Shown here: positions 17,049 through 26,848 of the stretch, one piece after another | Numbering within the stretch: position 1 is the stretch's first letter | How the letters are laid out: every line of letters begins with the position of its first letter | NCBI RefSeq assembly: GCF_017874425.1 | Contig: NZ_JAGGLL010000021.1 | Location: forward strand, 32,262 to 96,261 | DNA length: 64,000 nucleotides | Direction: 5' to 3' | Source: Clostridium punense | GTDB lineage: Bacteria; Bacillota; Clostridia; Clostridiales; Clostridiaceae | Made by a program: the position numbers and the translations under genes | The notes under the pieces: model-generated | Databases searched by the model: none | The model's input: only the letters and a program-made list of their open reading frames with translations | What the model was told of the DNA's origin: nothing

Positions 17049-17516
17049 ATGGAGAAGAATGAATTTTATACTTTTAGAGAATATACTAAAAACTTTAAGA
17101 GCAACTTAACTCCCTGTGAAGAAGATTATGTTGAAATGATTTATAGATTATCAATAAGCAACAATGGCTACACAAGGGTAAATGACCTAGCAGCTGCTTT
17201 AAATGTTAAACCTCCTTCAGTTACAAAAATGATAAAGAAGTTAAATAATAAAGATTTAATTGCTTATGAAAAGTATGGAATAATTCAATTGCTGGATAAA
17301 GGAAAAATCACTGGTAAAATACTTCTAGATAGGCATAATACCATTGAAAAGTTTATGAAAATGTTGGATATATCAGAAGATATACTTGAAGAAACTGAAA
17401 AAATAGAGCATACCATTAGTGTTGAAACTTTAGTTAAAATTAAGGAGTTAGTAGATTTCTTTACAGAAAATAGGGAAGCCCTTGAAATGTATAAAAGATT
17501 CAAAGCGAGGCTTTAG
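17049..17516 (+). CDS. DtxR/MntR-family iron-dependent regulator
   Basis: A 155-residue metalloregulator with an N-terminal winged helix (residues about 20-75; RVNDLAAALNVKPPSVTKMIKKL) and a dimerisation/metal-binding domain carrying the ligand pattern DRHNTIEKFM, then EETEKIEHTIS. It lacks the C-terminal SH3 domain, like MntR. It faces feoAB head-to-head, with a palindromic operator between them, so repression of feoAB by Fe(II)-loaded regulator is the simplest model. The ATG follows GGGGGTG with good spacing. Confidence 0.9.
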   Translation: MEKNEFYTFREYTKNFKSNLTPCEEDYVEMIYRLSISNNGYTRVNDLAAALNVKPPSVTKMIKKLNNKDLIAYEKYGIIQLLDKGKITGKILLDRHNTIEKFMKMLDISEDILEETEKIEHTISVETLVKIKELVDFFTENREALEMYKRFKARL

Positions 17517-17655
17517 TTACTCTTTTTAGTAGTATATTGTTCTCAGATGATTTAATAGTATAACTGTATTAAAAGAAGGCCACTCCCCCTGGCCTCAAAC
17601 AATGTTTTACACTGCTAATAAACTAAACTTTCACTAAGGCATCTGAAAATAAATA

Positions 17656-17695
17656 AAAAGTGCCCTTGCAATTTAAAATTGCTTGGGCACTTTTC
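17656..17695 (-). terminator. Intrinsic terminator of the GGDEF gene
   Basis: AAAGTGCCC...GGGCACTTT with an inner extension GCAATTTTAAATTGC forms a long hairpin immediately after the stop codon on the minus strand, followed by TTTTTATTTATTT. It may also work in the plus direction for the regulator gene. The sequence just outside it (17637-17656) matches the end of the MITE at 55816. Confidence 0.85.
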
Positions 17696-17697
17696 TT

Positions 17698-19845
17698 TTA
17701 GTGTGAACATATAACACAATTTCTACCGTTGTGCTTTCCTCTGTACATGGAAAGATCAGCATTTTTTATGGTAGAATTAACTCCTATTCTTTCATTATAC
17801 TGCGCTACCCCAAAGGTTATAGTAGTATTAATCTTGTTTCCATTATAGAAAAAATTATAACTTTCAACTTTTTCTCTTAGTCTTTCACATAACTTGGCTG
17901 CTTGATGGTGATTAGTATCAGGTAACAACATTAGAAATTCCTCTCCTCCCCACCTAGCAAAAACATCTTGTTCTCTTAAAATACTGTTCACCATATTGCT
18001 TAGCTCCACTAATATATAATCTCCACAATTGTGACCATAGACATCATTTATAGTTTTAAAGTAATCTATATCTAACATTACAATAGAAAAAGCTTTTCTG
18101 CTCTTCGAATACTCTTCAACTTCTTCCTTAATTTTCTTCATTATATAGTAACGATTATATATTCCTGTTAAAGAATCGGTTTTAGATAATAGTTCTAATT
18201 CGCTTTTTTTAGCTTTAAGATCTTCAGATTTTTGAGAATTATTTAAAGCAATAGCAATATAGGCACCTAAAGCTTTAATCATCTCCAAAGATCTATTAGA
18301 ATGGGCATTATCCCTATAACTTTGAACTGTCATGGCACCAATTACCTCTTCCTCAATGATTAGAGGATAATAAATCATTGATTTAACTCTATGACTTGGA
18401 CTGTTAGCTCCAAATCTTATTTGTTTTTCTCCATCAACCATAAGATCCTTTATAAAAATTTCCTTCTTTTCTCTTATACATCTTGCTGCATAACTTTTCT
18501 CATCATTAATGGAAAGACTATACAGTGGACGAGGTTCCCCTTGCTCCATAAGTATTTTAAAGTCTACACTCTCATTTTCTTTATTACATAAGCAAATTCC
18601 AAAAACATCTGCAGCCATGAGTTTACCAATATTTTTATAAATCATAAAAAGTACTTTTTCTATATCTAGAGTAGCAGTGATTTGTTGAACAATTTCTCCT
18701 ATGATTTTAATGTCTTCATAGGCTTCTTCAAGAACTTTAGTTTTAAGTTCATCTTCTTCACTTTTCCTCTTTAATTCCTCATTTTTTAATCTTTGTATTT
18801 CTGCATCCTGCTTTGCTCTTTCAATTTTGTATTGGGTTGCATGCTTAGCAAGCTTATTATTTAGTTCCTTAGTCTTAATCTTTTCTTCCAATTCATTATG
18901 CACCTTAAGACAATGAAAAGCCTGTTTATATTCCCCTTCCTTCTCATAGGTCTCAGACAAAGTCCTATAAACACTATTTAAAAGGCCATGCGCTTTTATT
19001 TTTTCTGCTTCCTGAGCAGCTTGATTAAGATAAATAACAGCCTGATGATTTTCATTTTGCAAAGCATATAACTTTCCAATGTTATAAAGCATTTCTATTT
19101 CAAAATACTTTTGCTCACTTTCCTTGTATATATTTAATGCAGTCTGGAAATTTTCTAAAGCTTTATCCCAAAGCTTCATTTCTCCATAAATTAACCCAAA
19201 GGTATTATAACACTGAGCCACGTCACCTTTCTTACCATTAAGTTTAAAGGTTTCCAAGGCACGTTTATTCCACTTTAAAGCAGATTGAATGTCGCCTTTT
19301 TTATGATAGGTGTCTGCTATATTTGATAAGATTAGGCTTTCTATCTTATCTTCTGTTTTAGTTGAAATATCTAGAGCCTCTTGTAAAAACTCTAAGGATT
19401 CATCAAACTGCCCAAAATTATAATAGATTACAGCAATATTATTTAAAAATGCTGCATCTATTTCATAGTTATTTTTTTTCATAAGGGCAAACCCCTTGGT
19501 ATAGTGGCTTAGTGCTGCTTCAGAATTACCTAAGGTATTGTATAGATTTCCTAAAACATAAGCTGCTTTAATCTCCCCTTCTAAATTTCCTTCAGCAGTT
19601 GCCCTATTACTACCCTCATGAGCCATTTCTAAAGCCTCATCATATTTCCCTTGAAAACTACAATACCTTGCTAAGGTAATTTGGCTTAGAGTAAGACCCT
19701 TTTCATAATTTATATTCTTAGACAAATCTTCCGCCTTCTCGATAAGCGGTAGTGTTTCTTTTATATCAGTCCTAAATAAGTCCCAGCTTCTATTAAGTAG
19801 TACGTGAATCTCTTCTTGAATTTTATCTTCATAATTGTTTTCCAC
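17698..19845 (-). CDS. TPR-GAF-GGDEF diguanylate cyclase
   Basis: A 715-residue cytosolic signalling protein. Residues about 10-320 form tandem tetratricopeptide repeats, 325-375 a charged coiled coil (KLAKHATQYKIERAKQDAEI), 375-520 a GAF-like domain, and 545-715 a GGDEF domain. The active site is GGEEF at 633-637, so cyclic-di-GMP synthesis is expected. The inhibitory I-site REQD sits five residues before it, so product feedback is likely. There are no membrane segments. The domain order suggests a peptide- or protein-sensing TPR input. The terminator starts 2 bp after the stop. Confidence 0.92.
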   Translation of the reverse strand: MENNYEDKIQEEIHVLLNRSWDLFRTDIKETLPLIEKAEDLSKNINYEKGLTLSQITLARYCSFQGKYDEALEMAHEGSNRATAEGNLEGEIKAAYVLGNLYNTLGNSEAALSHYTKGFALMKKNNYEIDAAFLNNIAVIYYNFGQFDESLEFLQEALDISTKTEDKIESLILSNIADTYHKKGDIQSALKWNKRALETFKLNGKKGDVAQCYNTFGLIYGEMKLWDKALENFQTALNIYKESEQKYFEIEMLYNIGKLYALQNENHQAVIYLNQAAQEAEKIKAHGLLNSVYRTLSETYEKEGEYKQAFHCLKVHNELEEKIKTKELNNKLAKHATQYKIERAKQDAEIQRLKNEELKRKSEEDELKTKVLEEAYEDIKIIGEIVQQITATLDIEKVLFMIYKNIGKLMAADVFGICLCNKENESVDFKILMEQGEPRPLYSLSINDEKSYAARCIREKKEIFIKDLMVDGEKQIRFGANSPSHRVKSMIYYPLIIEEEVIGAMTVQSYRDNAHSNRSLEMIKALGAYIAIALNNSQKSEDLKAKKSELELLSKTDSLTGIYNRYYIMKKIKEEVEEYSKSRKAFSIVMLDIDYFKTINDVYGHNCGDYILVELSNMVNSILREQDVFARWGGEEFLMLLPDTNHHQAAKLCERLREKVESYNFFYNGNKINTTITFGVAQYNERIGVNSTIKNADLSMYRGKHNGRNCVICSH

Positions 19846-20781
19846 TACTTTTCCCTCCCGGCTTGTTTATCTGTAACTTATAATACATATACATCTTTCA
19901 GTAAATTCTAATCATTAATATCATTTTAGAAGCTTTAAGTCTGCCATCTTCTTTAAGTAGCAGTTGCTTTGGTGTAGCAAGAGTGCTTTGTTAACAAATT
20001 TCATTTATTTACCAAAATCTGCTTACAAAGTAACTCTACAAAATGGACTTGTTTATTAATTAATAAAAACATCTTTGTACATAGAATGCAATAACGATAC
20101 TGTGCGAATATATTTAATTCTTTTTTGCATTCTCTTTAATATGAGTTGCTTAAAATTATCTTTTAATATTTAAGTAATATTGCAATTTATATATAAAATT
20201 ATAATTACTTAAATATTACCATAAGTATAAATAAGTGTCTAAGAATCTTGATAAATATTTAACTACTATCCCCTATTATAACTATAAGAGTGATGGATTC
20301 TGAATATTACTCAATATATTTACTTTTCTCCTTGTTTATCTATAGATATACCGCATCTTAGCTTTAAATAAACTTAAGTTTTTTCAATGCGTTGATAGCA
20401 AAATACTTTAAGGTTTCTAGTGGTAAATCTATAGAGAAACCACTTCACCAATTAATTTATATCTTTCAAGAAGTGGTTTCTCCAAAAGAGATAGGCAAGC
20501 TCAATTAGTGTAATTATCTGAGCTTTTATTAATATCAAGGAATTTCAAATTTAAAGATATATAAAGTTTTGAGCTTGTTTATCTATATATATACCAATAA
20601 AAAAACATGCGTAAACAGACACCTAATTCATCTGTTATGCATGTTTTTTTATTATAGGTTTTCATAATAGAATTTTAACTTTTAAATATAGATGAAATTT
20701 ACCTCCATAAACCCTTGAGAGAACTATGGTAGTACTGATAATAAGTTAAGCGTTAACTCTGGTTCCCTATATTTAGTAAAT
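19846..20781. other. Long non-coding region with several strong inverted repeats
   Basis: No gene fits in these 936 bp. Structures seen: a 14-bp perfect inverted repeat AATATTTAAGTAAT/ATTACTTAAATATT (20165-20217), a 13-bp one GAGAAACCACTTC/GAAGTGGTTTCTC (20434-20482), and the terminator at 20596-20652. A short GGTTTCTAGTGG at about 20412 could pair alternatively with the left arm of the second repeat. TTGTTTATCTATA-ATATACC occurs twice (about 20332 and 20575). Confidence 0.6.
20596..20652. terminator. Bidirectional terminator downstream of the aminopeptidase gene
   Basis: AAAAAAACATGC pairs with GCATGTTTTTTT, with an inner ACAGA/TCTGT stem. Each side has an A or T run, so it can work in both directions. 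It lies about 130 bp past the stop of the leftward aminopeptidase gene. Confidence 0.8.
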
Positions 20782-22557
20782 TTATATTGCTCTAGTTTCC
20801 TCTAAAAGCCACTCTTTACACTGCTCATCTAACTGTGGTGAAAGAAGTTCATAAACCTTTTTATGATAATTATTAAGCCAATTGATTTCAAAATCTGTAA
20901 GCATTTCTTTAACTACTGCACCTAAATCAATTGGAACATAACATAAGTCTTCAAAATACATAAATTGTCCAAATTCAGTTTTTTCTCCTTCAGCTACAAT
21001 TACTGTATTTTCTGTTCTTACCCCATGTCTACCTTCTTTATAAACCCCTGGTTCTATGGTTATTACCATGCCCTTTTCTAGTTTAATATTGTTTGGAACT
21101 TGACTAAAACGTTGTGGCATCTCGTGGACACTACCAAGGAATCCTATTCCATGACCTGTACCACACTTATAATCAAGACCTTCATCCCAAAGAGGTTTTC
21201 TTGCCAATATATCTAAATTTGAACCTGTGGTGCCATAAAGGAATTTTGCTGTGGATAAAGCAATTACAGATTTTAATACCAAAGTGAAATCCCTTTTTTC
21301 TTCCTCAGTTAAATCACCTAGCACTATAGTTCTTGTAATATCTGTAGTACCTTTAAGGTATTGACCACCTGAATCTAAAAGGAAAAATCCTTGTTTTTCA
21401 AGTGTTACTGGGATTTCCTCATTGTAAGGATTATAATGCATCATTGCAGCATTTTCTCTGTAACACGCTATGCTATCAAAGCTAGGTCCAAGACAAAGAG
21501 GCTCAGTTCTTCTAAGTTCTTCTGCTTTTTTAACCACATCAACTTCAGTAATTGTTCCAGTATTTTCTTTAACCCATTTAAAAAGCCTAACTAATGCAGC
21601 TCCGTCCTTTATATAAGCTTCTTTCATATTTTCTACTTCAACCTGACTTTTTATTGCTTTAATCATAGTAGTTAAATTTGGCTCATTAATTTTTTTAGCA
21701 TCTTCATTTACACTACTAACTAAGCTGTAATTTACATTGTTATAATCTATTATCACTGAAGCCGTATCTTCTATAGCTTTAAGGAAAGAATAAACTTCCT
21801 CATATTCCTTAACAATAACTCCAGCTCTCATTAATTCTTGCTCCACATTAGCATTTACTTTATTTTTATCAACAAATATAAAGGCTTCTTTTTCTCCCAC
21901 TAGGCTGTAAGAGATGATAAAAGGATTATTTGGAATATCATTTCCTCTGATGTTAAAAAGCCAACAAATATCATCTAGGGATGAGAGTAAGTAATAATTT
22001 CCTCCAAGGTTTTTCATTACCTCCCTAACTTTATTAAGCTTTTCCTCTCTACTTAAACCACAGTACTTTGTATCATGAATAAACACTTCATCTGAAGGAA
22101 CTTCTGGTCTGTCTATCCATATAGGACTTATTAAATCTAAAGTACTATTTATTTTTATCTCCTTACTTTGAAGTTCTTTTTCCAACTTTTCAGCAGCAGA
22201 GGCCGAAAAAAGCATACCATCAAAACCTACAGTTTCTCCCTCTTTTAATTCTTCCTTTAACCACTGAGTATAGGTTGGAGTCCCTATTTCCGCTGCTTTA
22301 AACAGTTCTATGCCACTATCCTGAAGTTGTTTTTCTGCTTGAATATAGTACCTTCCATCTGTCCATAACCCAGCTTTGTGTTTTGTAAACACTACTGTTC
22401 CTGCTGATCCTGTAAAACCACTTATCCATGCCCTTGCTTTAAAATGCTCTCCCACATATTCACTTAAATGTGGGTCTGCACTTGGCACAATATAAGCCTC
22501 TATCTTATGCTTTTCCATAAGGTCTCTGAGTTTTGATATTCTTTCTTTAATCTCCAT
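20782..22557 (-). CDS. Xaa-Pro aminopeptidase (M24B, PepP/APP-type)
   Basis: A 591-residue peptidase with a creatinase-type N-terminal domain (residues about 5-130), a middle domain, and a C-terminal pita-bread M24 domain. Metal ligands are visible: Asp in LLDSGGQY and DITRT (about 395-410), His in GTGHGIGFLG (about 468), Glu in TIEPGVY (about 503) and Glu in RTENTVIV (about 518). It would release N-terminal residues ahead of proline in the cytoplasm. The length matches the long three-domain form. It is the last gene of a leftward set with an XRE-cupin regulator and EutH. Confidence 0.93.
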   Translation of the reverse strand: MEIKERISKLRDLMEKHKIEAYIVPSADPHLSEYVGEHFKARAWISGFTGSAGTVVFTKHKAGLWTDGRYYIQAEKQLQDSGIELFKAAEIGTPTYTQWLKEELKEGETVGFDGMLFSASAAEKLEKELQSKEIKINSTLDLISPIWIDRPEVPSDEVFIHDTKYCGLSREEKLNKVREVMKNLGGNYYLLSSLDDICWLFNIRGNDIPNNPFIISYSLVGEKEAFIFVDKNKVNANVEQELMRAGVIVKEYEEVYSFLKAIEDTASVIIDYNNVNYSLVSSVNEDAKKINEPNLTTMIKAIKSQVEVENMKEAYIKDGAALVRLFKWVKENTGTITEVDVVKKAEELRRTEPLCLGPSFDSIACYRENAAMMHYNPYNEEIPVTLEKQGFFLLDSGGQYLKGTTDITRTIVLGDLTEEEKRDFTLVLKSVIALSTAKFLYGTTGSNLDILARKPLWDEGLDYKCGTGHGIGFLGSVHEMPQRFSQVPNNIKLEKGMVITIEPGVYKEGRHGVRTENTVIVAEGEKTEFGQFMYFEDLCYVPIDLGAVVKEMLTDFEINWLNNYHKKVYELLSPQLDEQCKEWLLEETRAI

Positions 22558-22660
22558 ATCCCATTTCCTCCCTAATATTTATTTTAAAATTTTAATAACA
22601 TTTTGATAAATTTCAATTCTGCTAACCTCTTTAATTGACAGTTACTCTACCTACTTACAA

Positions 22661-23770
22661 TTATTCTCCTAAGGCTTCTGAAGCTTGATAAAAGGAAGTT
22701 TTCTGTTGAAGGTATATATAGTTTGAGAGGATTAAGCTTAAAATTCCTGAAACTACCTTTGCAATAAAAAAAGCTCCTAGTAGGTTTGGCTCTACACTTG
22801 CAACATAAGCAAGTTGTCCTCCAAATATAAATGCCCCACTTACTGCAAAGGCTGTACACATAATCTTTCCTTTTTCATTCATATAAGATAAATTTCCAAA
22901 AACCAAAAGATTACTTGCAAGATTTCCAATCATTGCTGTTATGGAATTTGAACTTATTTCTATTTTCTTGCCTAACCTATCCATTGGCATTTTTAATGCT
23001 CTATTAATTACTTCAAGCATTGGATAAGCCCCACCAAGAATTATTGAAATTTTTCCTACTAAAGACATGGTTTCTTCAAAGGGTGTAAGGAGACCACCAA
23101 AGTTATAACCATAAATTAATTGAATTTCTTGAAGAGCTAAACCCAAAATACTCAGCATTATAATTACTTTTCCAAAGCCCTTGAAAATTTTCATAGTTAA
23201 ATTTTGAGCCTTAAAAAGCCCAATTACTAATAAGATGGAAAAAGCCACTATTGGCATCATATTCCACAAAAGAAGGTTCATATCCATCCCTTGCCATATT
23301 CCAGCAGCTATAATTCCTACTGGAATGGATACAATTCCAACCATTATTCCCTTTGCCAAAGGCTCCTTATCCTGCTCACCTGTCATACTAAAAGCTAGGG
23401 GTAAGGTAAAACTAATAGTTGCTCCTAAAGTTGCCCCAACTATTACTCCTAAGAAAGTTCCAAGCTCACTATTTATAGCTATATTTTTGCACAGTTCATA
23501 GCCTCCCATATCCACAGCAAAAAAGCTACTAGGAATAATAGAAGGATCTAATCTAAAAAACTTCCACATTACCGTTGATATTGGGGAAATTAATTTTAAA
23601 AGCATAGGGCATAAGGAATATATTCCTATAATACCTAAGGCCAAAGCACCCATGGTCTTAATTCCCTCTTCAAATTTATTCCCCAGATTTAAAGGATTAC
23701 CCAAAACATAATCCACAGCTCCAAGTAAAAAGAAAGCTCCTATTATATATATAACAAACTTACTTATCAT
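22661..23770 (-). CDS. eutH: EutH-family ethanolamine permease-like protein
   Basis: A 369-residue membrane protein with about ten hydrophobic segments. It carries EutH landmarks such as SFFAVDMGGYELCKNIAIN (about 85-103), ATISFTLPLAFSMTGEQDK (about 118) and MPMDRLGKKIEISSNSITAM (about 263-283). EutH moves or facilitates ethanolamine entry. No other eut gene is present here. The ATG at 23770 follows GGTGG and overlaps the stop of the XRE-cupin gene by 11 nt, so the two are coupled. An upstream GTG in the same frame has no ribosome-binding site. Confidence 0.9.
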   Translation of the reverse strand: MISKFVIYIIGAFFLLGAVDYVLGNPLNLGNKFEEGIKTMGALALGIIGIYSLCPMLLKLISPISTVMWKFFRLDPSIIPSSFFAVDMGGYELCKNIAINSELGTFLGVIVGATLGATISFTLPLAFSMTGEQDKEPLAKGIMVGIVSIPVGIIAAGIWQGMDMNLLLWNMMPIVAFSILLVIGLFKAQNLTMKIFKGFGKVIIMLSILGLALQEIQLIYGYNFGGLLTPFEETMSLVGKISIILGGAYPMLEVINRALKMPMDRLGKKIEISSNSITAMIGNLASNLLVFGNLSYMNEKGKIMCTAFAVSGAFIFGGQLAYVASVEPNLLGAFFIAKVVSGILSLILSNYIYLQQKTSFYQASEALGE

Positions 23771-24329
23771 TTTTACCACCACTAAAATAATTTGGAGAAT
23801 TTACTGTAAGAAGCTTTACCACTTTATTAGTATTGTTACACCAATTATGAATTCTAGTGGAATCTAAGGAAATACTGTCTCCTGGATAAAGATCATACAT
23901 ATTATTATCAATGTATAAAGTAAGGATTCCTTCTAATACAAAAATAAACTCTTCACCAGAATGCTTATATAAAGCCACCTGCTCCTCAGTCTTGTGTGGA
24001 AAAATTTCTATAAGCTTTGGTAAAAAGGCTCTGTTTTCAAGGTTTTGGCACAAACCATAGGAAATAAATCCCCCATCCTCCATACTAAGCACAGGTCTTT
24101 CATAGCTTTTTATTACAATTCTTTCAGGTTTCTCATCAAAATGAAAAAAGTAGGAAAGATTAACTCCTAATATGGTAGCTAGATTTTCAAGAGAATCTAC
24201 AGCAATGGAAGTTAATCCTCTTTCTAGTTGTGACAAAAATCCCACAGATAGTCCACTCTCTTCACTTAATTTTTTCAAAGTGATATTCTTACTATTTCGC
24301 AGTTCTTTTATTTTATGTCCAATATTCAT
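23760..24329 (-). CDS. XRE-family regulator with C-terminal cupin domain
   Basis: A 189-residue regulator: helix-turn-helix at residues 6-60 (LKKLSEESGLSVGFLSQLER) and a cupin_2 barrel at about 110-180 (HSGEEFIFVLEGILTLYIDN, then DSTRIHNWCN). This architecture (PuuR/SutR-like) usually senses a small metabolite through the cupin and controls adjacent transport or catabolic genes. Here the coupled gene is eutH, and a proline aminopeptidase follows, so ethanolamine or a related amine is a reasonable but unproven ligand. Confidence 0.9.
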   Translation of the reverse strand: MNIGHKIKELRNSKNITLKKLSEESGLSVGFLSQLERGLTSIAVDSLENLATILGVNLSYFFHFDEKPERIVIKSYERPVLSMEDGGFISYGLCQNLENRAFLPKLIEIFPHKTEEQVALYKHSGEEFIFVLEGILTLYIDNNMYDLYPGDSISLDSTRIHNWCNNTNKVVKLLTVNSPNYFSGGKNDK

Positions 24330-24644
24330 AAACTTTTACCTCCTTATTTCTACATGAATATTATACCATATTGTCAAATATAAAATCACCGCAAAATATT
24401 TTTTTTCACCATAATGATTAAATCATATAAAAACACCATAATTATAAGAATTAATCTTCAATTACAGTGTTTTTTTCTTAAATATTCAAAGTATTAATTA
24501 GCTTTAAACTATATAGATTTTCCTAAAAATATTGCAAATTGTGAGGTTTGTTCTAAGCTTTCAAGGTTTTACTGATTTTTTCTTTATTCCTTTAAAGATT
24601 AAATCTCCTCATTTATTTTCTTCTTGCTTTACTATAAACCTGTG
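24330..24644. other. Intergenic region with terminator
   Basis: Holds the promoter side of the XRE-cupin gene and a hairpin, AAAAACAC/GTGTTTTT (24429-24476), that is flanked by T-runs and can end the subtilase transcript. Otherwise nothing is recognised. Confidence 0.5.
24429..24476 (-). terminator. Possible terminator of the Csp-like gene
   Basis: A short AAAAACAC/GTGTTTTT stem with a loop of about 30 nt, 170 bp past the stop on the minus strand. Weak because the stem is short and the loop long. Confidence 0.4.
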
Positions 24645-26552
24645 TTAACTTTTTATTCTTTGAAATATTTCACTTGGTATATTTATATATAAATAACTAT
24701 ACTGATTTTCACCATTAGATTCTATGAGTTTTCTAGTCTCAATGGCACCACCAATTCTTTCTAGAACTCCATGCAACAAATTAAAGCTGAACTTTCCAAA
24801 TCCCCATTCAATGTTTGGATAAAGCTTACCTTCCTCCTTAACTGTTGAATTAATTATTATGTTTCTTACTTGTGGCGCGTAAAAGCCCATTAAACTTTCA
24901 TTTGATACCCCCCATTGAGATATTAATGCTACAGCTCCTGTTAATACGGCTCCTGCCATAGCCCCACCAGTTCCTATGATTAAAGAATTGTTTAAACCCG
25001 CTGTCAGTAAATTTACCCCAGCATTTGTCACTGTTGGCTCTAAAGTTGTTCTTATAGGAAAACCTTTTCCAGAGCTTTCTACTATGGTGTTATTTATTTG
25101 ATTATAATTAGAAGTTGCAACTATATTAGAAGCCCCACAAGGGGTTAATAGAGTTATACTAGGATCTGGTCTTAAGAATCTAGTATCCCCCTCTAGCAAT
25201 TCAGACTGAGGCATCCAAGCATTATATACCCCATTAATAATATCTACTCCGGTAAGTCTTATATTCCAGACTCCTTCCGTAGTATTTTTTATTAATATAT
25301 TCAAACTTAAATATCCCGATATTGTGGTTCGTGTGATGTAATCAATACTAATATTATTTTCTTCGAGGCTAAAGTATCTCAGCTGTTCAATATTAGTAGT
25401 TAAAGGAATATTACTTAAGGTGTTTCCACTAGGGGAAGTTATTGTTATTGATATAACATCTTGACTTCTAAAGTAGATTGTTATATTTAGTAGAGTTTGT
25501 AACTTACCCACGTTAATTAAAATATCACTTGTTGTTCCATCTTTCACAACACTTCCACTAGTATGAGTGCTTCCAGTACCTTGATTTCCTGTTTCTGTAA
25601 CAATAAAAAAATCTCTTCTGTTAGTTAAATTATCAATATACCGTTCTGTTATAGTATCTCCATTTCGTCCTCCAAAATTAGACCCTATAGATAGATATAC
25701 TACCATAGGCTTATTAAGACTTTCTTGAAGTTCAGAAAGGTATCTAATTGCAGCTGTAATATCAGAGGATTGGTAAACATTGTTAACGTCCTTAACTATA
25801 CCTGCAGTTGTTAATATATTTTTTTTAGCTTCTGTTAATTTGACAACTGCAAACTGACATTTAGGAACTATGCTATTTATCCTATCAACTTCCCCAATTA
25901 ATCTTCCGCCAATAATACCTGCTATGGCTGTACCGTGGCCTACTTCATCCTTATGTGCAACTATATCATAGGGAGAATTACCTGTTGTATTCTTACTTAT
26001 CCTTATAGCATTATCTATATCTTCTTTGTTATATACTGTTCCATAGGGATAAAAACTTGGGCTAGGACCTTTTTCAATTGTTTGATCCCATATTGACACA
26101 ATTCTACTCTCACCATTTTCATTAATGAACCTAGGATTTAAATAATCCATTCCTGTTCCGATAATTCCAACTATAATATCCTCACCGGTAAGAGGTATCT
26201 GATTCTCATAAGCATTAACTCCATTACTTGTATCTCCATCCACCTTAAGTTCAGACAGAGTATATATTGCATTAGGTTGCAAGCTTATGATTTCTGGAAC
26301 ACGTTCTAGTAAGGTGTTTAGCATTCCATTTTTAACAAATAAAATTGCAAAAAACTTATCAGTTATATATACATCTGCATAATCCACTTTAGATATAGCT
26401 GTAAATATATCTCCGGAGTATTCAATGAAGTAAATTTCATAATCTTCACTAAAATAATAGTTTCTAAACTCCTCATCTGTCAGTGTTTTAAAATCCCCCT
26501 CCCCTAACTCCCTAGGGTTTCTCCCATCATATCCCCATTCCGTTAAGCTCAT
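24645..26552 (-). CDS. Csp-like subtilase (S8), probably catalytically dead
   Basis: A 635-residue protein with the layout of clostridial Csp/subtilisin-like proteases: an N-terminal prodomain-like region (1-100), a subtilase core, and a jelly-roll-like insertion (about 335-450). The His site is intact (DEVGHGTAIAG, about residue 206), and the oxyanion Asn region reads TETGNQGTG. The catalytic Asp motif (normally DTG) reads GIIGTGMDY (Gly about 132), and the Ser site (normally GTSxA) reads GTGGAMAG (Gly about 529). Both changes are clear in the DNA. In C. difficile, inactive Csp paralogues act in spore germination; a similar role here is inference. I start at the ATG at 26552, 6 nt after GGAAGG. 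Confidence 0.85.
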   Translation of the reverse strand: MSLTEWGYDGRNPRELGEGDFKTLTDEEFRNYYFSEDYEIYFIEYSGDIFTAISKVDYADVYITDKFFAILFVKNGMLNTLLERVPEIISLQPNAIYTLSELKVDGDTSNGVNAYENQIPLTGEDIIVGIIGTGMDYLNPRFINENGESRIVSIWDQTIEKGPSPSFYPYGTVYNKEDIDNAIRISKNTTGNSPYDIVAHKDEVGHGTAIAGIIGGRLIGEVDRINSIVPKCQFAVVKLTEAKKNILTTAGIVKDVNNVYQSSDITAAIRYLSELQESLNKPMVVYLSIGSNFGGRNGDTITERYIDNLTNRRDFFIVTETGNQGTGSTHTSGSVVKDGTTSDILINVGKLQTLLNITIYFRSQDVISITITSPSGNTLSNIPLTTNIEQLRYFSLEENNISIDYITRTTISGYLSLNILIKNTTEGVWNIRLTGVDIINGVYNAWMPQSELLEGDTRFLRPDPSITLLTPCGASNIVATSNYNQINNTIVESSGKGFPIRTTLEPTVTNAGVNLLTAGLNNSLIIGTGGAMAGAVLTGAVALISQWGVSNESLMGFYAPQVRNIIINSTVKEEGKLYPNIEWGFGKFSFNLLHGVLERIGGAIETRKLIESNGENQYSYLYINIPSEIFQRIKS

Positions 26553-26848
26553 AATATACCTTCCCATAATTTGTACTTCTAGTTACAGTATATTAGTTAA
26601 ATGATAATGAGTTCATTTTTTATAGTAGTTTTTTTTGAACTTCTTTACTATAATCAATTATTTAAAACTAGGAGCAAATTTATAGCCAAAGTTAAACTAA
26701 TAACCTTTAATTTTATTAATCTTTATAAGATTTTGCTATTATATAGTGAAATATCTATAGTAATAACTTTCTTAAAGTTCTTATCCTATTGGCCGATAAT
26801 ATTAATTGGTAATTTCTTAAAATAAATTTTAGAGAAAGAAGTGATAAA

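Noticed and set aside
26601..26825. 74-codon plus-strand frame upstream of the MCP gene
   Set aside because: Phe/Leu/Ile-rich translation of AT-rich intergenic DNA, no Shine-Dalgarno, no recognisable family.
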